Assembly: GCF_048773025.1 (NCBI RefSeq)
Contig: NC_133544.1
Span: 248,001 to 312,000 of the forward strand
Direction: 5' to 3'
DNA from: Camelus bactrianus
Taxonomy: Eukaryota > Chordata > Mammalia > Artiodactyla > Camelidae
DNA length: 64,000 nucleotides
Part shown: positions 1-12,000 of the stretch, piece by piece
Numbering within the stretch: the first letter of the stretch is position 1
Layout of the letters: each line of letters begins with the position of its first letter
Position numbers and translations under genes: made by a program
Notes under the pieces: model-generated
Told to the model about the DNA's origin: nothing
What the model saw: only the letters and a program-made list of their open reading frames with translations
Databases searched by the model: none

Positions 1-1005
1 TCACAAGCATAGCATGAGGAATGTTGTGTATATGGAAATTGATGTCCGTGTGACACTGGAGTCATTCTGTCTCCCAGAGGGCACTTGGAAATGTCTGGAG
101 ACACTTTGGGCTGTCACATGTGGGGTGGCCTGCAGGTACCCAGTTCCCTAGTGGGCAGAGTCCCTGCATGTGGCCGTGCAGCCCACACTGCACACGGCAG
201 CTCCCACAACAGGAAACTAGCCTCAAATGGCAATAATAATAAAAAAAAACTGTGATAAAAACTCTATATCTGGTCAAATTAATACCACTGCTGACATGCA
301 GAAAGTAAATTTCCTACATTATAATTACTCTCACTAAGTGAAAAAGGCAGACAAACAGACACCAGACTTGGGCCTTCAGTTCATTCAGAGGCACCATTAC
401 AGCCGCTTCACCCCTGTGTGCTCGTTGTGGGCCGGAGGGTCCTGAGCACAGACCTGCAAGTGAAGGGGACAGTGGAGCAGAGAGCCAGCACTGGGGAGGG
501 GCCGTGTCTCTGCTTAACCTGAGTCCCCAGAAGACAAGACAGGGCCAAGGCTAGACCTGGTTGTCATAGTATTCACCAAAACCCTACCTATATTAACTAT
601 TTCAGATTTTCACTTTCCATCAATACTTTATCTCAATATTAACTGATACTAACAGTAGAAACACATAACAAATTGTCATTAATTTTATATATAAACTAAA
701 TTGAATTCAAAACCTTCAGTTCCTGATAATGTCTCCAAACATGCCATTTGTATTACAGACACATTGTGTCAGAAACAGCCAGACCTTCACCAGCATCCAC
801 ACCCCCTCCCCCAGGGGCTCACAGCTAGTCTGCACCTCCCCTCACCTCCTGCAGGCTAGACGTGGACCCCTGCTGTCTCCTACACAGGGCTGCTGCTAGG
901 AATGTCTGTGAACGTAGGACCACATGTGCATCCCAGTGACTAGTTCACAAAATTATGGGAAATAAAAGGTAAATACATTAAATAAAAGTGTCTCAGAAGT
1001 TAATG

Positions 1006-1128
1006 AGGCTCACAGCAAAAGAGAATGTGACAATGAATATATATATATGTTCATGTATAACTGAAAAATTGTGCTCTACACTGAAATTTGACACTACATT
1101 GTAAAATGACTATAACTCAATAAAAATA

Positions 1129-1173
<45 letters not shown>
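1006..1173 (+). mobile_element. L1 3' UTR tail with AT microsatellite
   Basis: A short tail of a cetartiodactyl-type L1 3' end. It matches the end of the larger L1 at 16440-16570: the same order of GTGCTCTACACT, TAAAATGACTATAACTCAATAAA and a terminal AT-rich tract. Only the last 125 bp or so of the element inserted. The tail runs into about 21 AT dinucleotides (1131-1173). The same insertion is in P2 (27505-27640) with a much shorter AT tract, and is missing from P3 and P4. Confidence 0.75.
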
Positions 1174-1176
<3 letters not shown>

Positions 1177-2584
1177 AAGTAAACGGTTTTCACATACAAC
1201 AGATTGAAAGTTATTTTAAAGGTAAAAATGTGTTCATTAGGTATCACAGAGAATTACGGTTTGGGGTCTGCCGTCCTGGTGAGCCACATGCAAGTCCCCA
1301 GTGAAAACAGAGACATGACTCTTCTACAGAATGAAAGGGGAGGTGAGAGGGCTCCTGTGAACAGGAGTCCATGGGTTTTCATTGGCTGAGTCCTTACCAG
1401 GAAAGAAGAGGAGGCCCTGCTTCTCCCTGTTGGGCTCAGACATGAAGTTCCCAGGTTACAAGGTGGAAGCTGCAGTCCTCCTGCCTAAGAGCCACTGTGA
1501 AAAGGCTGCTTAGAGGGGCTTCTCGTAGGTGATCAGGACTCAGGGGGTGGTCACTCGGTGTGACGCAGTCACGAGGGACTTCATTGCTGACGGAGGGGAA
1601 AAGCATAGATGTGCTGAGGTTCAGACAACATAGCACAGCTCTGTGAGGAGCAGGGAACAAAAGGGCATCTTAGGAGGGGAGGCAGCTGACTGAGACATGT
1701 TGACTGTGATGGGTGGACCTGAACAAAGGGTCAGAGGCCATGAGGACACCAAGGCAGTGGGAGTCTCCCTGTGCCACAGCATCCAGCTCACGGCTGTAAA
1801 ACCCTAGAGGTCTGTGGAGGCCCCTGTGGTTTTGGTCAACACCCCAAGACAGCCCCTTGCTTTTATACAAAAAGAAGAAAGGGGTCTGGTAATCAGGTTG
1901 CCCACAGAAGGATGGGATCTTCAAACGCTCCTTTAAGGCCTTGAATCTGTGTCTTCTGGTTCCTCCCTTAAAATGGAGTCGGGATTGCCAGTGTTGAGAA
2001 AAATTCATGTAGGTTTTCCTTGAGAGAGAAGTGTGGAATCCATCTCAACAGAAATCAGCTAGCCTTCCAAAATCCCTCGTATTTGGCAATTAGTGTTGCA
2101 TTTAGGAAGCAGAAAAACAACATGGATGTAAGTAAAGGCTTGTTCTGACGTCAGATGCCCTAGACATCAAATATGATGCTGGGAAACTGCACATTTTCTT
2201 TAGCCACATTTAGTCCCTTAGAGTCTAAAAGTTTATAAGGAGTAGATGCTGTCTTCCTGCAAGAACGTTTGAGAAGAAGAGCAAAGAAGCAAACTATCCA
2301 CATATTGCAACCAGGCAGAAATTCTAGTAACTTTGCATCATCCAGACCAGCCTTCTGGTGGCTCCAGAAATAAGAAGGACTCTCAACAAATCCCTGAAGC
2401 ACTAATGTCCTGGTGAGCTTTTCTCTTCCCACTGAAGGGTAAAACGTAATGGCTACCTCCATCGGCTGGAATAGTAACCAGTGCACAGTGGACACCAGTT
2501 ATGGTAAAGGCTTCACTGCCAGTGGGAGTGGATGTTAGCACCACTGGAGGGTTAGGGATGACAGGGTGATAAAGGGTAAAATGC

Positions 2585-3082
2585 AGTTATTATTGTAATT
2601 ATCTTTACAATTATTTTGCTTTTTATTGACACATGGTTCATTTCCAATGTTAGTTTTTGGTGCATAGCAGACAGATGCAGTTCTGCACACACGTAGATAT
2701 ATTTTCACTGATTTCATTCCATATGTGTTGTTACAAATCGTAGAACACAGTTCCCTGCACTATACAGTAGCTCTTTGTTTTATATCTGTGTTACGTATGG
2801 TAATGTGTATCTGTGAATCTCAAACTCTTAATTTATCCCTCACCTGCCCTAAGCACTTTGGTGAACATAGTTGGTTTTCTGGGGCCATGAGTCTACTTTT
2901 GTCTTTTAAGTAAGTGTTTTTGCATTTTTTTTAATTCCACATCATAGGATAACTGTTTTCCTATCTGGATTAACTCAGTTAATATGATTGTGTTTATCAC
3001 CATCTGTGTTGCTGCCAATGGCATTACTTTACCCTTTTTAAAGTACACGTGGAACACGTACATGATGAAGTATTGCTCAGCC
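2585..3082 (-). mobile_element. L1 3' region fragment, minus strand
   Basis: About 500 bp whose reverse complement resembles the 3' part of artiodactyl L1. Recognisable stretches read on the + strand include CAGTTCCCTGCACTATACAG, ATTTATCCCTC, a GGTGAACATAG motif and TTGCTGCCAATGGCATTA, in the order expected for an antisense L1. The T-rich left edge fits the poly(A) end. The copy is shared with P2 (29060-29551) and P4 (62870-63363) and is absent at the matching place in P3. Confidence 0.7.
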
Positions 3083-6000
3083 ATATTTCAATGCAGTCTG
3101 CTGATCCGAGGTCCTGGACACCACTCTCCTCTTGGCATTGGAGTATTCTCTCCAGGAAAATGAGAGTATCTCACAAACGCCTACAAGGGCCAATGAAGGC
3201 TTCAGACTTGGAGTCTGCTCTTCTGGGCTTCATGGCCTGAAGGGCTTCCTTCCTTGCAGGACATTGATTAATCCTGGGAAGGTGTTAAATTCTGTTTGAA
3301 TCTTGAAGGAGGCTGCACTGTGAGTTTACCAAAATCATTTGGACATTTTACCCAAAAACAGGTGGTAGCTAACTCAGTAGGAAAAATGGTCGCTGCTTGT
3401 ACAATTGACTGTAGTATCATCAGAGACAAAACAAATCAATGATGTCTTAAGGCCACTTAATCAATTTCATACATACTCTGATGGCTGCTCTCACATGCCA
3501 GAATCATTTCCCCCTTTGGGGAGACAGAAACTGTAGCAGGATGCTTCACTGTGAAGTCTCATTCAATAAATGGATGGGGGTGGGGTTACTAAGGAGTAAA
3601 AGGTGTGCATCTCTCAAAAAGCCTAAATAAAAGTGGGAGGTCCAGAGGCAGAGACCCCTTGAGGCTCGTCACAGGTCCCCGCTGTGTGAACTGCTTTAGT
3701 TCCCTGAGCCTGGGCTGCCCTCAGTAGCTCAGGTGAGCAGGGAGAGTCTGGCTTCAGTGCCCAGTATGACTAGGGGAGAAACACTTGCAATCTGGAGAAA
3801 TGTGTGTCCACGCCTATTGAGAGAAAGGACTGGGGTGAGCCCAGCTATTCCCTCAGAGCCGGTCACTGGGGATCAGGAGGATGCTGGGAAGGCTGGTCAG
3901 AGTGCTGGTGGTGCCTGAAGTGCACACACTTGTAACAATCTCTTTCCCAATGTCCTGTGTCTTGTCAATAATAGCGGAGAGAAGGAGGCTTTTGCTTTTG
4001 TTTAGGAGCCCTCAGTTGCTGGAATTCAAGTTTAATAATGTAAGATTCATCCCTTTGGGAGTCTCATCTTCAGTGTGAGACTGGTGGTTTGCAAGGGTAA
4101 GTAAATCTGGGTCTGGACAGGGTACAGCTTTGCATTCCAGCTTGGAACTCCTCACTACAAAATAAATGTCCTGCCTCAGCTTATTAATAGACACACATTT
4201 AAAAGGTACCTAAGTGGATAAACTTCAGGAGCAGGAACATAACTTTCTTTTAAAAGCATCTGAAGTTGTTTGTGATAAACATGGACATATTCAACCAATT
4301 TTTATGGGAAACCTGGATTTTGATTCCAAATAACAGTCTTGAAAATGTCTCAGGAATTGCCCAGTGAATTTGCCTAAATAATACTAGAACCTTTTTGTAT
4401 AGTAAGTTACTGGACGCTTCTCCTGGTCACAAATCTAAACACCTTTCAGGATTCTCCCAGAAGCAAGTTACCCCAACGCCAGGCCTGACCTGCACAATAA
4501 CCGCAGGAACTGTATGATGGAAGTCACAGAAGCCGGGCCGATGAGTCTGAGGGACCCCGTTAAATTCCTCAGCGAGGATCATTGGTTGCTTTGGGGAAAT
4601 CTTTGAATATGGTTTGCACTTTAGTTTCGTCCAGGAAAGAAAGTAATTGTGAGATTACCCTCTGGGTCCTCAGAGGGATTAACTTCAGAGGAACAAGTTC
4701 TGACAAGTTGGAGGAAAAGTGCGTGGGGAGAATTTCAGAGGAAGCGGGAAGTTCGAGGAGACCCTGACTGTGGAAGACCTGAGGGAACAGCGGAGGTGCA
4801 GCAGTAAGAGGCGAGGGAGGAATTGGTGCTGGAGGGAAGCCTGAGACCCACAGGCCAGGGAAGGGGAGCCCGAGGCTTCAGAGGCCCAGTTTTCTTCCCT
4901 TAGTCTGTGTTTGCTTCAGTTAATCTTATGATCACGTCTTAGAACAGGTAACTTAAGGTTCCTAAACGTGTCTCTAATGCACAGAATAATGAGGGAAATA
5001 GGTGTTCCATTAAATTTTGAAGATGTTTCATAGTTCTCCAGCTTGGTTTCAAGAAAAGTAAGTTTGAGTTTTTCAAAATTCCCCATCATGGCCATTGACA
5101 TGTGTATTTAATGGAAGCATGAAACGCCTTTCGCCAGGTCTGTCCATCTCACTACAAATTTCCACAACGGAGGTCCCTGGGATTAAAACACAAACTCGGC
5201 CGTGGTTCCTACTGCAGAAGTGACCTCAAAGCAGTTAAATAACTGGGACCCCATTTCTCAAGGTGATTTCTGGAGAATAAAGGAATAATTTCCAAGCAGC
5301 CTAAAGGGTCAAACTGTTCAAATAGCACAAATAGCCAGCAGGGCTAACACCAGTCAGGTCTAAGGGATCAGTCTGGTTATAAAGGAGCCAGGATGAAGGA
5401 TGCTCAGCACAGGCCCAGTAGATCAGCCCCTATTTCCAAGGAGTGGGAGGAAGGCCGGCCACTTCCAGCTGAAACAACCTGATTTCAAACTCAGACTAAA
5501 TGCCAAATAAGTAATTGTATAAAATTTAAGAACTTATGTCGGAAGGGTAAACCTTAAGCAGTTCTCAGACAAAGCCTGCACAGATCTGGAAGCTGGGATC
5601 CAGGAGAATGATTTAGACTCAAACTCCATTGTAGGTGAGAATCACAGGGTGCAGCCATTGGCCCAGTGTGGGTCCCCCACCTGTTTGCACAGCAGCCTCA
5701 CAGTCATACGGGGTCTTGTCTCATTCCATAAGGGCCATGAAAATGTTGACCTGACACAAAGAGATGGCCAGTTATTTCTCCAGCAAAAAGAAATGTTTTC
5801 ATCTGGAATCAACAACGATTTACGTTCAGTGCCTGGAATCACAGTGAGCCACCTGCAGGTCCTAGAATACATGGGGATAAGAATTATTTTGCAGATGGGA
5901 ATGGATGTTGGAGGAGGGGCTGTAGTGAACAAGGCACCCAGGGCTTCTCACTGGCTGAGCTGTTGCCACCCCTCACTGCCTGAGTCCTTGCCAGTAGGGA

Positions 6001-8356
6001 ACACGGTGTCTTTCTTCTTCTCTGGTAGGACATGAGAGCCCACCGTGCTGTCACCAAACTCTATTTAACTGAGGCTTCTGTGTATTCAGTATTATTGTTA
6101 TTTTTCCCACTTTGGGAGATTGGATCAGTTTTGTTGTAGAAGCCAGGATACCCTAGTCAGGCAGTGCTGGGTTTATGAGTTCAACTTCATGGTGAAATAA
6201 AAGTGAATCATGTGGATGACAAAAAATGAGTTCACTTATTAAAGACACTCATTGGAAGGAAACTCCACACCAGATCTGAATTATGCAGGTTTTTATATTT
6301 AAGCCTGGAGATGGAACCGAAAACAGACTGTGGCTTATCTCTGAGTCCAGAGAGCAATTGTGTTGTTCTCAGCATGTTGAGATGTTTTGAACAAGGAGCA
6401 ACATGCAGGTGAGACTGTGTTATCCAGACCTTTCCTCATGTCTGAAGAATTAGGAATACAAAATGTGATAATTTTCTAATATAAAGAGAATATACGTACA
6501 AACCAAAATTCTGCTGATGGGACAAAAATATTGGAGCCCCCTCCGTGGAAAACAGCCACTTTCATACAAGGTTTAGGACCAACTCACCATAAAACAAGCC
6601 ATTTCAATAGTAGGTGTGTCTCTAGGTGAAATTAAAGCTCACATTCACTGAAAACACTGTGTGCATGTGCTCGTGGGGCCTTCACACATGCTGTAAAGTG
6701 GAAACAAGGAATAAGCCCAGAGCTCAGTGCAGGGCCATGTGCTGATGGCGTCTGAGGTACAATTAAGTCCAGCATTGCAGCCCTTGTCATGGGATCCAAT
6801 GAAACAGAGTCACTCATTCATTACTGGAAAATACGGGTCCTCCATGTTTCCTCAAATGCCAGCAGTTTCCTGTCCCAGGATTATGTCTTATGTGTGTCAG
6901 AGACACTATCTTGGATGAAGGAGGACTTGGATGAAGATATGACAGAAAAGTGTGGGTCCCTGCATGTATGTGCATGTGCACTAAGTGTGCATGTGTGTGT
7001 GCATGTCCCTGCACACAAACGGGAGCCCGGGTTACTCATGTGATGAGGGCTTTCTGGGCTTCCATCATCCTTCTGAATTGGGACACTATCAGCTAATTTT
7101 CTTTCTGAAAATCACCCAATTCTATAAAGAAACGTCTAATAGGATTATTTATTCAGATCAATGTCTTCCCCATCATCAGTGGAATCTATACCCAGGATTC
7201 TGACATTAATTTTCTCACAAGCGTGTGAATCTCTGTTCAGCGCAGCCCTTCTGAGGACAGTGCTGCAAAGTCAGGATGAAGCTTTGGATTCCGAACCCAC
7301 ATCCTGAGAGTTCCTGGGCTCCTGACAGAACTTCCCTGAGGCTGAGGGCTCAGTGCCAGGTTCATCACCCACCTTCCCCCTACTCGTGCTTTCCTACTTC
7401 TGGCAGATAAGACCCTCACCTGTATGGCTGAGTCTAGACGAGAATCCTTCAGGTGCTGCAGGTCTGTGGTCAGAGGACAGCACAGCTGGGTGGGGAGTGG
7501 TTCTGGTGCAAGAAGCAGTTTGAAATGATGAGCATGAATCGGGGTGGGAATGACCCTCAGTCTTCACACCTGGCAGTTCACACTCTGAAGTTTAACACCT
7601 GGGATTTTGCAGTTCATCCAAGAGTTCCAGTTGGATCTTCTCCCAGCTCTCATGCCACTTGGAGACGTCAAACTCAGGTACGGTGAGGCTTGGTCTCATT
7701 TCTCACGTCACATAAACTTTCTATCCCACTATGTGTAGACTTCAATGTGCAACACTGAGGTGAGATTTATAGCATATTGTGTAGTTTGTAACTTGCATAA
7801 AAATAAAATTACAAAGTATATAATAAGTATTCATTACAGCCCAATCACAAGTAAAGACATTTTCTTGAATGTTATTATTGATCGAAATGCATTGAAATGC
7901 AGAGACGGTTGAAAACAATCCTCATGAACTCTGCTTACAGATTACTGGTCAACACACTAACTGTCAAAATCATCATGATCTCACCACTGAAGGGGGTCTT
8001 GTCCAAAAGTTTCTTGATGTTGATTCTGGATCAGTTATGACCAAGAGGAGGAACACAGGTGAAAATGCTGGACAAACCCTCACCTAACATGTGTCCCTGC
8101 ACAGACCACAAATGCGCTACCCGTCTGGGGGCTGCGTACATCACCAACGTGGGAGGAACTCTAGCAGCGACAACATACAATCCGTGTGCACACGTAAAAT
8201 ATACAGGTTCTATGTGTTTACCCTGAAAATTCACACAATAAACATGATATTTTGAAATCCTACCAACACCAGCAAACCACAGACACTCACAGCTACAAAG
8301 GGGCCTGGCCCTCTCTGAGGCCAGCAATGCCCTGACTTTCTATATAGTGAGATGAC

Positions 8357-8364
8357 ATGCAAAT
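8357..8364 (+). promoter_or_regulatory. IGHV octamer (ATGCAAAT) of IGHV3 A
   Basis: Perfect ATGCAAAT about 125 bp upstream of the leader ATG at 8488. This is the Oct-1/Oct-2 site of immunoglobulin V promoters. A GATAAA stretch at 8381-8386 is in the place of a weak TATA element. Confidence 0.9.
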
Positions 8365-8487
8365 AGGGCCTCCCTCTGAGGATAAAGCCACCCGGCCCTG
8401 GCCCTGCAGCTCTGGGAGAGGAGCCCAAGCCCCGGGATTCCCAGCTACTCCTGTTCTCTGAGCAGGACTGAGCACAGACGACTCACC

Positions 8488-8944
8488 ATGGAGCTGGGGC
8501 TGAGCTGGGTGGTCCTGGCTGCTCTTCTACAAGGTAATTCATGGAGAACAAGAGCTACTGAGGATGTGGGTGGTCATGAGTGAGGGAATCAGAGCACGTG
8601 TGACAGTCTCCTGACCAGGATGTCTTTGTGTTTGCAGGTGTCCAGGCTGAGGTGCAGCTGGTGGAGTCTGGGGGAGGCTTGGTGCAGCCTGGGGGGTCTC
8701 TGAGACTCTCCTGTGCAGCCTCTGGATTCACCTTCAGTAGCTATGGCATGAGCTGGGTCCGCCAGGCTCCTGGGAAGGGGCTGGAGTGGGTGTCCGGTAT
8801 TTATAGTGATGGTAGTAACACATACTATGCAGACTCCGTGAAGGGCCGATTCACCATCTCCAGAGACAACGCCAAGAACACGCTGTATCTGCAAATGAAC
8901 AGCCTGAAACCTGAGGACACGGCCGTGTATTACTGTGCGGCAGA
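8488..8944 (+). CDS. IGHV3: IGHV3 A: conventional heavy-chain V segment, looks functional
   Basis: Germline V segment for the heavy-chain variable domain. The leader is split: exon 1 is 8488-8533 ([15 protein letters not shown] plus one base), with a GT donor at 8534. A TTTGCAG acceptor precedes exon 2 at 8638, which adds GVQA. The mature V-region is 8649-8944 (296 nt). It opens [19 protein letters not shown], and carries Cys22, Trp36, framework 2 [14 protein letters not shown] and framework 3 ending [10 protein letters not shown]. Val37, Gly44, Leu45 and Trp47 make it a conventional VH that pairs with a light chain, not a VHH. The segment ends CAA plus two bases, an ending often seen in camelid VHH genes too. 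No stop or frameshift is present. Octamer, splice sites and RSS are all intact. The subgroup is clear; no locus number can be assigned. Confidence 0.95.
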
Positions 8945-8983
8945 CACAGTGAGGAGAAGTCGGTTTGAGCCCAGACACAAACC
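8945..8983 (+). other. V-RSS of IGHV3 A (heptamer, 23-bp spacer, nonamer)
   Basis: Consensus heptamer CACAGTG (8945-8951), a spacer of exactly 23 bp (8952-8974) and nonamer ACACAAACC (8975-8983). This is the standard 23-RSS that pairs with a 12-RSS of a D segment. Confidence 0.95.
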
Positions 8984-9011
8984 TCCCTTCAGGGTCACAG
9001 GGGACACTTAG

Positions 9012-12000
9012 GACCCCCGGGGGCACTCAGGACTCCCCAGTTGTGCCGTTCAGCCCCAGGGGCAAGTGCAGGAAGTGCTGGTTTCATGGTTTCCTGTCAG
9101 GCTCTGGGGTTTCCTCTCCACAGAGCAGGAACCCCTCTGGATCCAGGAATCTGTGCTTGAACATTTAGTGTCTAAATTAGAAAGGTTTTCTAAAAGGAAA
9201 AACAACAGTTAAACAAATATTCTCTCCTGCACAAAAGGCGGAGAGTCTCCTGCTTTAAATACTCTTGTTGGCCCCTGTCCCTTTATGGTCAATGTGCAGC
9301 AGTTTCAAAACCACTTAGTGGATTTACTGACAGTTAAACACACTCTACCCTCCTCCCCTGTGAACTCTCAGCCCCACCCTACTGATGGGGACACTTGTCC
9401 CTGCCAGGTGGGGGCTCCTGACTGAAGTCCTGCATGAGAGCCCGGTGAGCCTGGCAGCCCCCCAGGACCACAAGCGGGTCACAGGGAAGGACGCCAGTGA
9501 GAGGGAATGGGTGGGGCCGTGGCCACGTGTGCTCCTCCTCCAGGTCCAGAGAATCCCTGCAGAATAGAGGCACCTGCTCCCTGTTCCCTGTGCAGGTTAC
9601 ATTGGGTCACGTGCTCACTGATCAATTATCATCGATAAACACACAGATAATTGGGAGGGACCTGTTACAGACAGGTGGGCACTGACGTGTGAAATTTCAG
9701 AAACTACTGCAGACCCACTGCAGGACGCTTTCTTCACCGTGCAGTCTCAGGTGAGCACCAGAAGCAGGAAAGCCACCCGCGCTCTCACTCCAGGAAAAGG
9801 GCTCTGCATCCTCACCAGGCACGCCCGGCTTGTCCAGGATCCCCTTCGGGGCGGTCAGGTCCCGTGCTTACAAGCCCAGGTCTGGCCGGGAGGGCTCTGG
9901 CCCCCTGCTGTGTGCTCTCCCGCACCCCGCACGCACGCGAGGCTGCACAGTGCAGCTCACACCTGGAAAAGCAGGTACAGCTGGTACCTGCATTACACGC
10001 CGGGTGTGCAGAGGTTAACACAAACGCTGCAACACACACCAAGTGCGGGGTCCAGGGCGTTCCACCCAGAATGTGCCCCAGTGCCATGCCGATTACTGTG
10101 ACTTACAGTGGCTTAAGGAGCAGCCACCACAAGAGGGACACTCGGACCTTCCCCTCTGTCTCCCAGCGCGAGACTTACGCCTCTCCTGTGAAAGGCACGC
10201 TCCCTGCGTCTGGAGGTGGAAGGACACCCGTCACCCCACGTGGGGACCCAGCCTGGCGGCTCCTGGCGGCAGACTCTGCTCCTTCCCTGATGCGCTAACC
10301 CCCACACAAGCTCTTCTCAGGTTCTTCACTAATTGAGCCCCAAACCACAGATTTCTTCACCCTGTCAGTTCCTCATGATACTGTGTAGCTTTGTCCAAAA
10401 GGATGTGAGCTGCCTGCTTTGGTGTCTTCTCATCCATTTCTATGTCACACCCAAGAGCATGATTAATATTTACTACTTTTCTCCCATTAATCTGTCCTTG
10501 TGAATTTTATTATGAGCCCAGCCTCGAGAACGCAAGACGTCTGGGGAGGAAATTTCCCTCCTGACAACCCCACGCTGTCTTCCCTTCAGTCTGACTCTGC
10601 ACAACGGTTAGGAGCCTCCGTCCTCCCTGGCCAAGTTCACATTCTGGAAATAACCCGGCCAGTTTTGCTCTGGAATTTTAGCATTTCCACCACTTCCTTT
10701 GATGTTCCTTCCAATTATTTGACATTTCATTGTCCATTTTCTGGGTGAACAGTGTTCATTATTCATTTATTATGAAAGCACATCTTGGTTGCTTCCACAT
10801 TTCCACCATTTGAACAAAGCCGAGGGAACCTCGTGTGCAGGTTTTTGTCTGGGCATAAATCGCATTCTCCTTCGTGTGCATACAAAAGAGCACTATGCTG
10901 GAGCACATGACGGGAGTGTGTTTAGTTTTGTAAGAAGCCACCAAAACGTCCCCGAGGGGGCTTCCCATTCTGCACCCCCACCTGAGGGAAGGGGCTTCCT
11001 GCCGCTCCACCTCCTCCCGGTATTTGATGTCCTCAGTGTCCTGGGAGTCAGTCACTCGAATGCTTTGCAGTGATGCACACTTGCTGTTTAACTTGCACTT
11101 CCCTGGGGCATATGCCCTTTCTTAGCCTTCTTTGGGATCTGTACGTGTTTTGGTGAAATGTCTGTTAAGGAATTTGGCCCATTTTTAATAGTCTTGTTTT
11201 CTCCTATTGTTGAGTGTGTCTTCCTGGCATAATTCAGACAACAGTCAGATATAATAGATGTGCCTTTTGCAGATAAGCCTTTCCAGTCTGTGGCTTGTCT
11301 TTGGGTAAATTTCAAATGTATCCTGTTTTCTCTTCTTGCTTTTCAGTTATTCATTGTTTCTGTCTCAGTGAAATGTGAAGCTAAATGAACTTTCACAGCA
11401 TAAACCTTGGGGAACTTAAGGTATGAACACGTGACAGGAGACTCAAAGGCCTCCATCACATATGATGATGCATGAGTAAATGGAGGGGGAAATGCTCCTG
11501 AAATGCTCTTCTGGCAAAAGAGAAAAGCCCCAACAGCCCCGCCCTCCAGCCTCACTGACGAGAACGGTGCTGCCCATCCACGGACTCGGGTCCTTGAAGA
11601 GAAGCCTGAGGTCTCTTCATCAGACGGAGCCTCTTCTAGCCCTAACTTCTATCTGAGATGCATCCGAATCTGTGAGTGGTTTTTACATGAATGCATCTAT
11701 GGTTTTGAGCAATGACTGGAGAAAACAATGCTTTTTATTATTATTAATTTTTTATTTTATTATTAATATAAATATTATTATTGTTAACTTTAATTTGTGT
11801 TGCTCCCTAGTGGAGATTGACAATGCCAATGCCAACAGCAGGTTTCCATAAATCTGACTTATACCATTACAATTTACGCACCACCTTGTTTCACAATAAA
11901 TGAGCTTCCTCTTCACCCCTGATGTTCGAATCTGGTCATCCAAATGCAGCTACAGGATGAAATGTGAGGACAGTGACCCCTGCACACGCCATAGCATGGA

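Larger units (their letters stand above)
1..8340. repeat. Upstream tandem unit P1 (5' flank of IGHV3 A)
   Basis: Long non-coding flank that recurs, in the same order, at about 26530-34830 (P2), 38848-51770 (P3, interrupted by a provirus) and 60490-64000 (P4, cut by the window end). The offset to P2 stays close to 26.47 kb throughout, so P1 and P2 are collinear and look about 95 percent alike. The window opens inside the unit: the sequence preceding this point in P2 and P3 is absent here. No coding region was recognised in it. It holds a short L1 tail, an AT microsatellite, a minus-strand L1 fragment and a TG-rich patch near 6960-7010. Confidence 0.8.

Noticed and set aside
1215-1650. Possible antisense LTR related to 5760-6130
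   Set aside because: There is a loose similarity and an AAATAAACCC on the reverse strand, but no convincing ends or terminal repeats.
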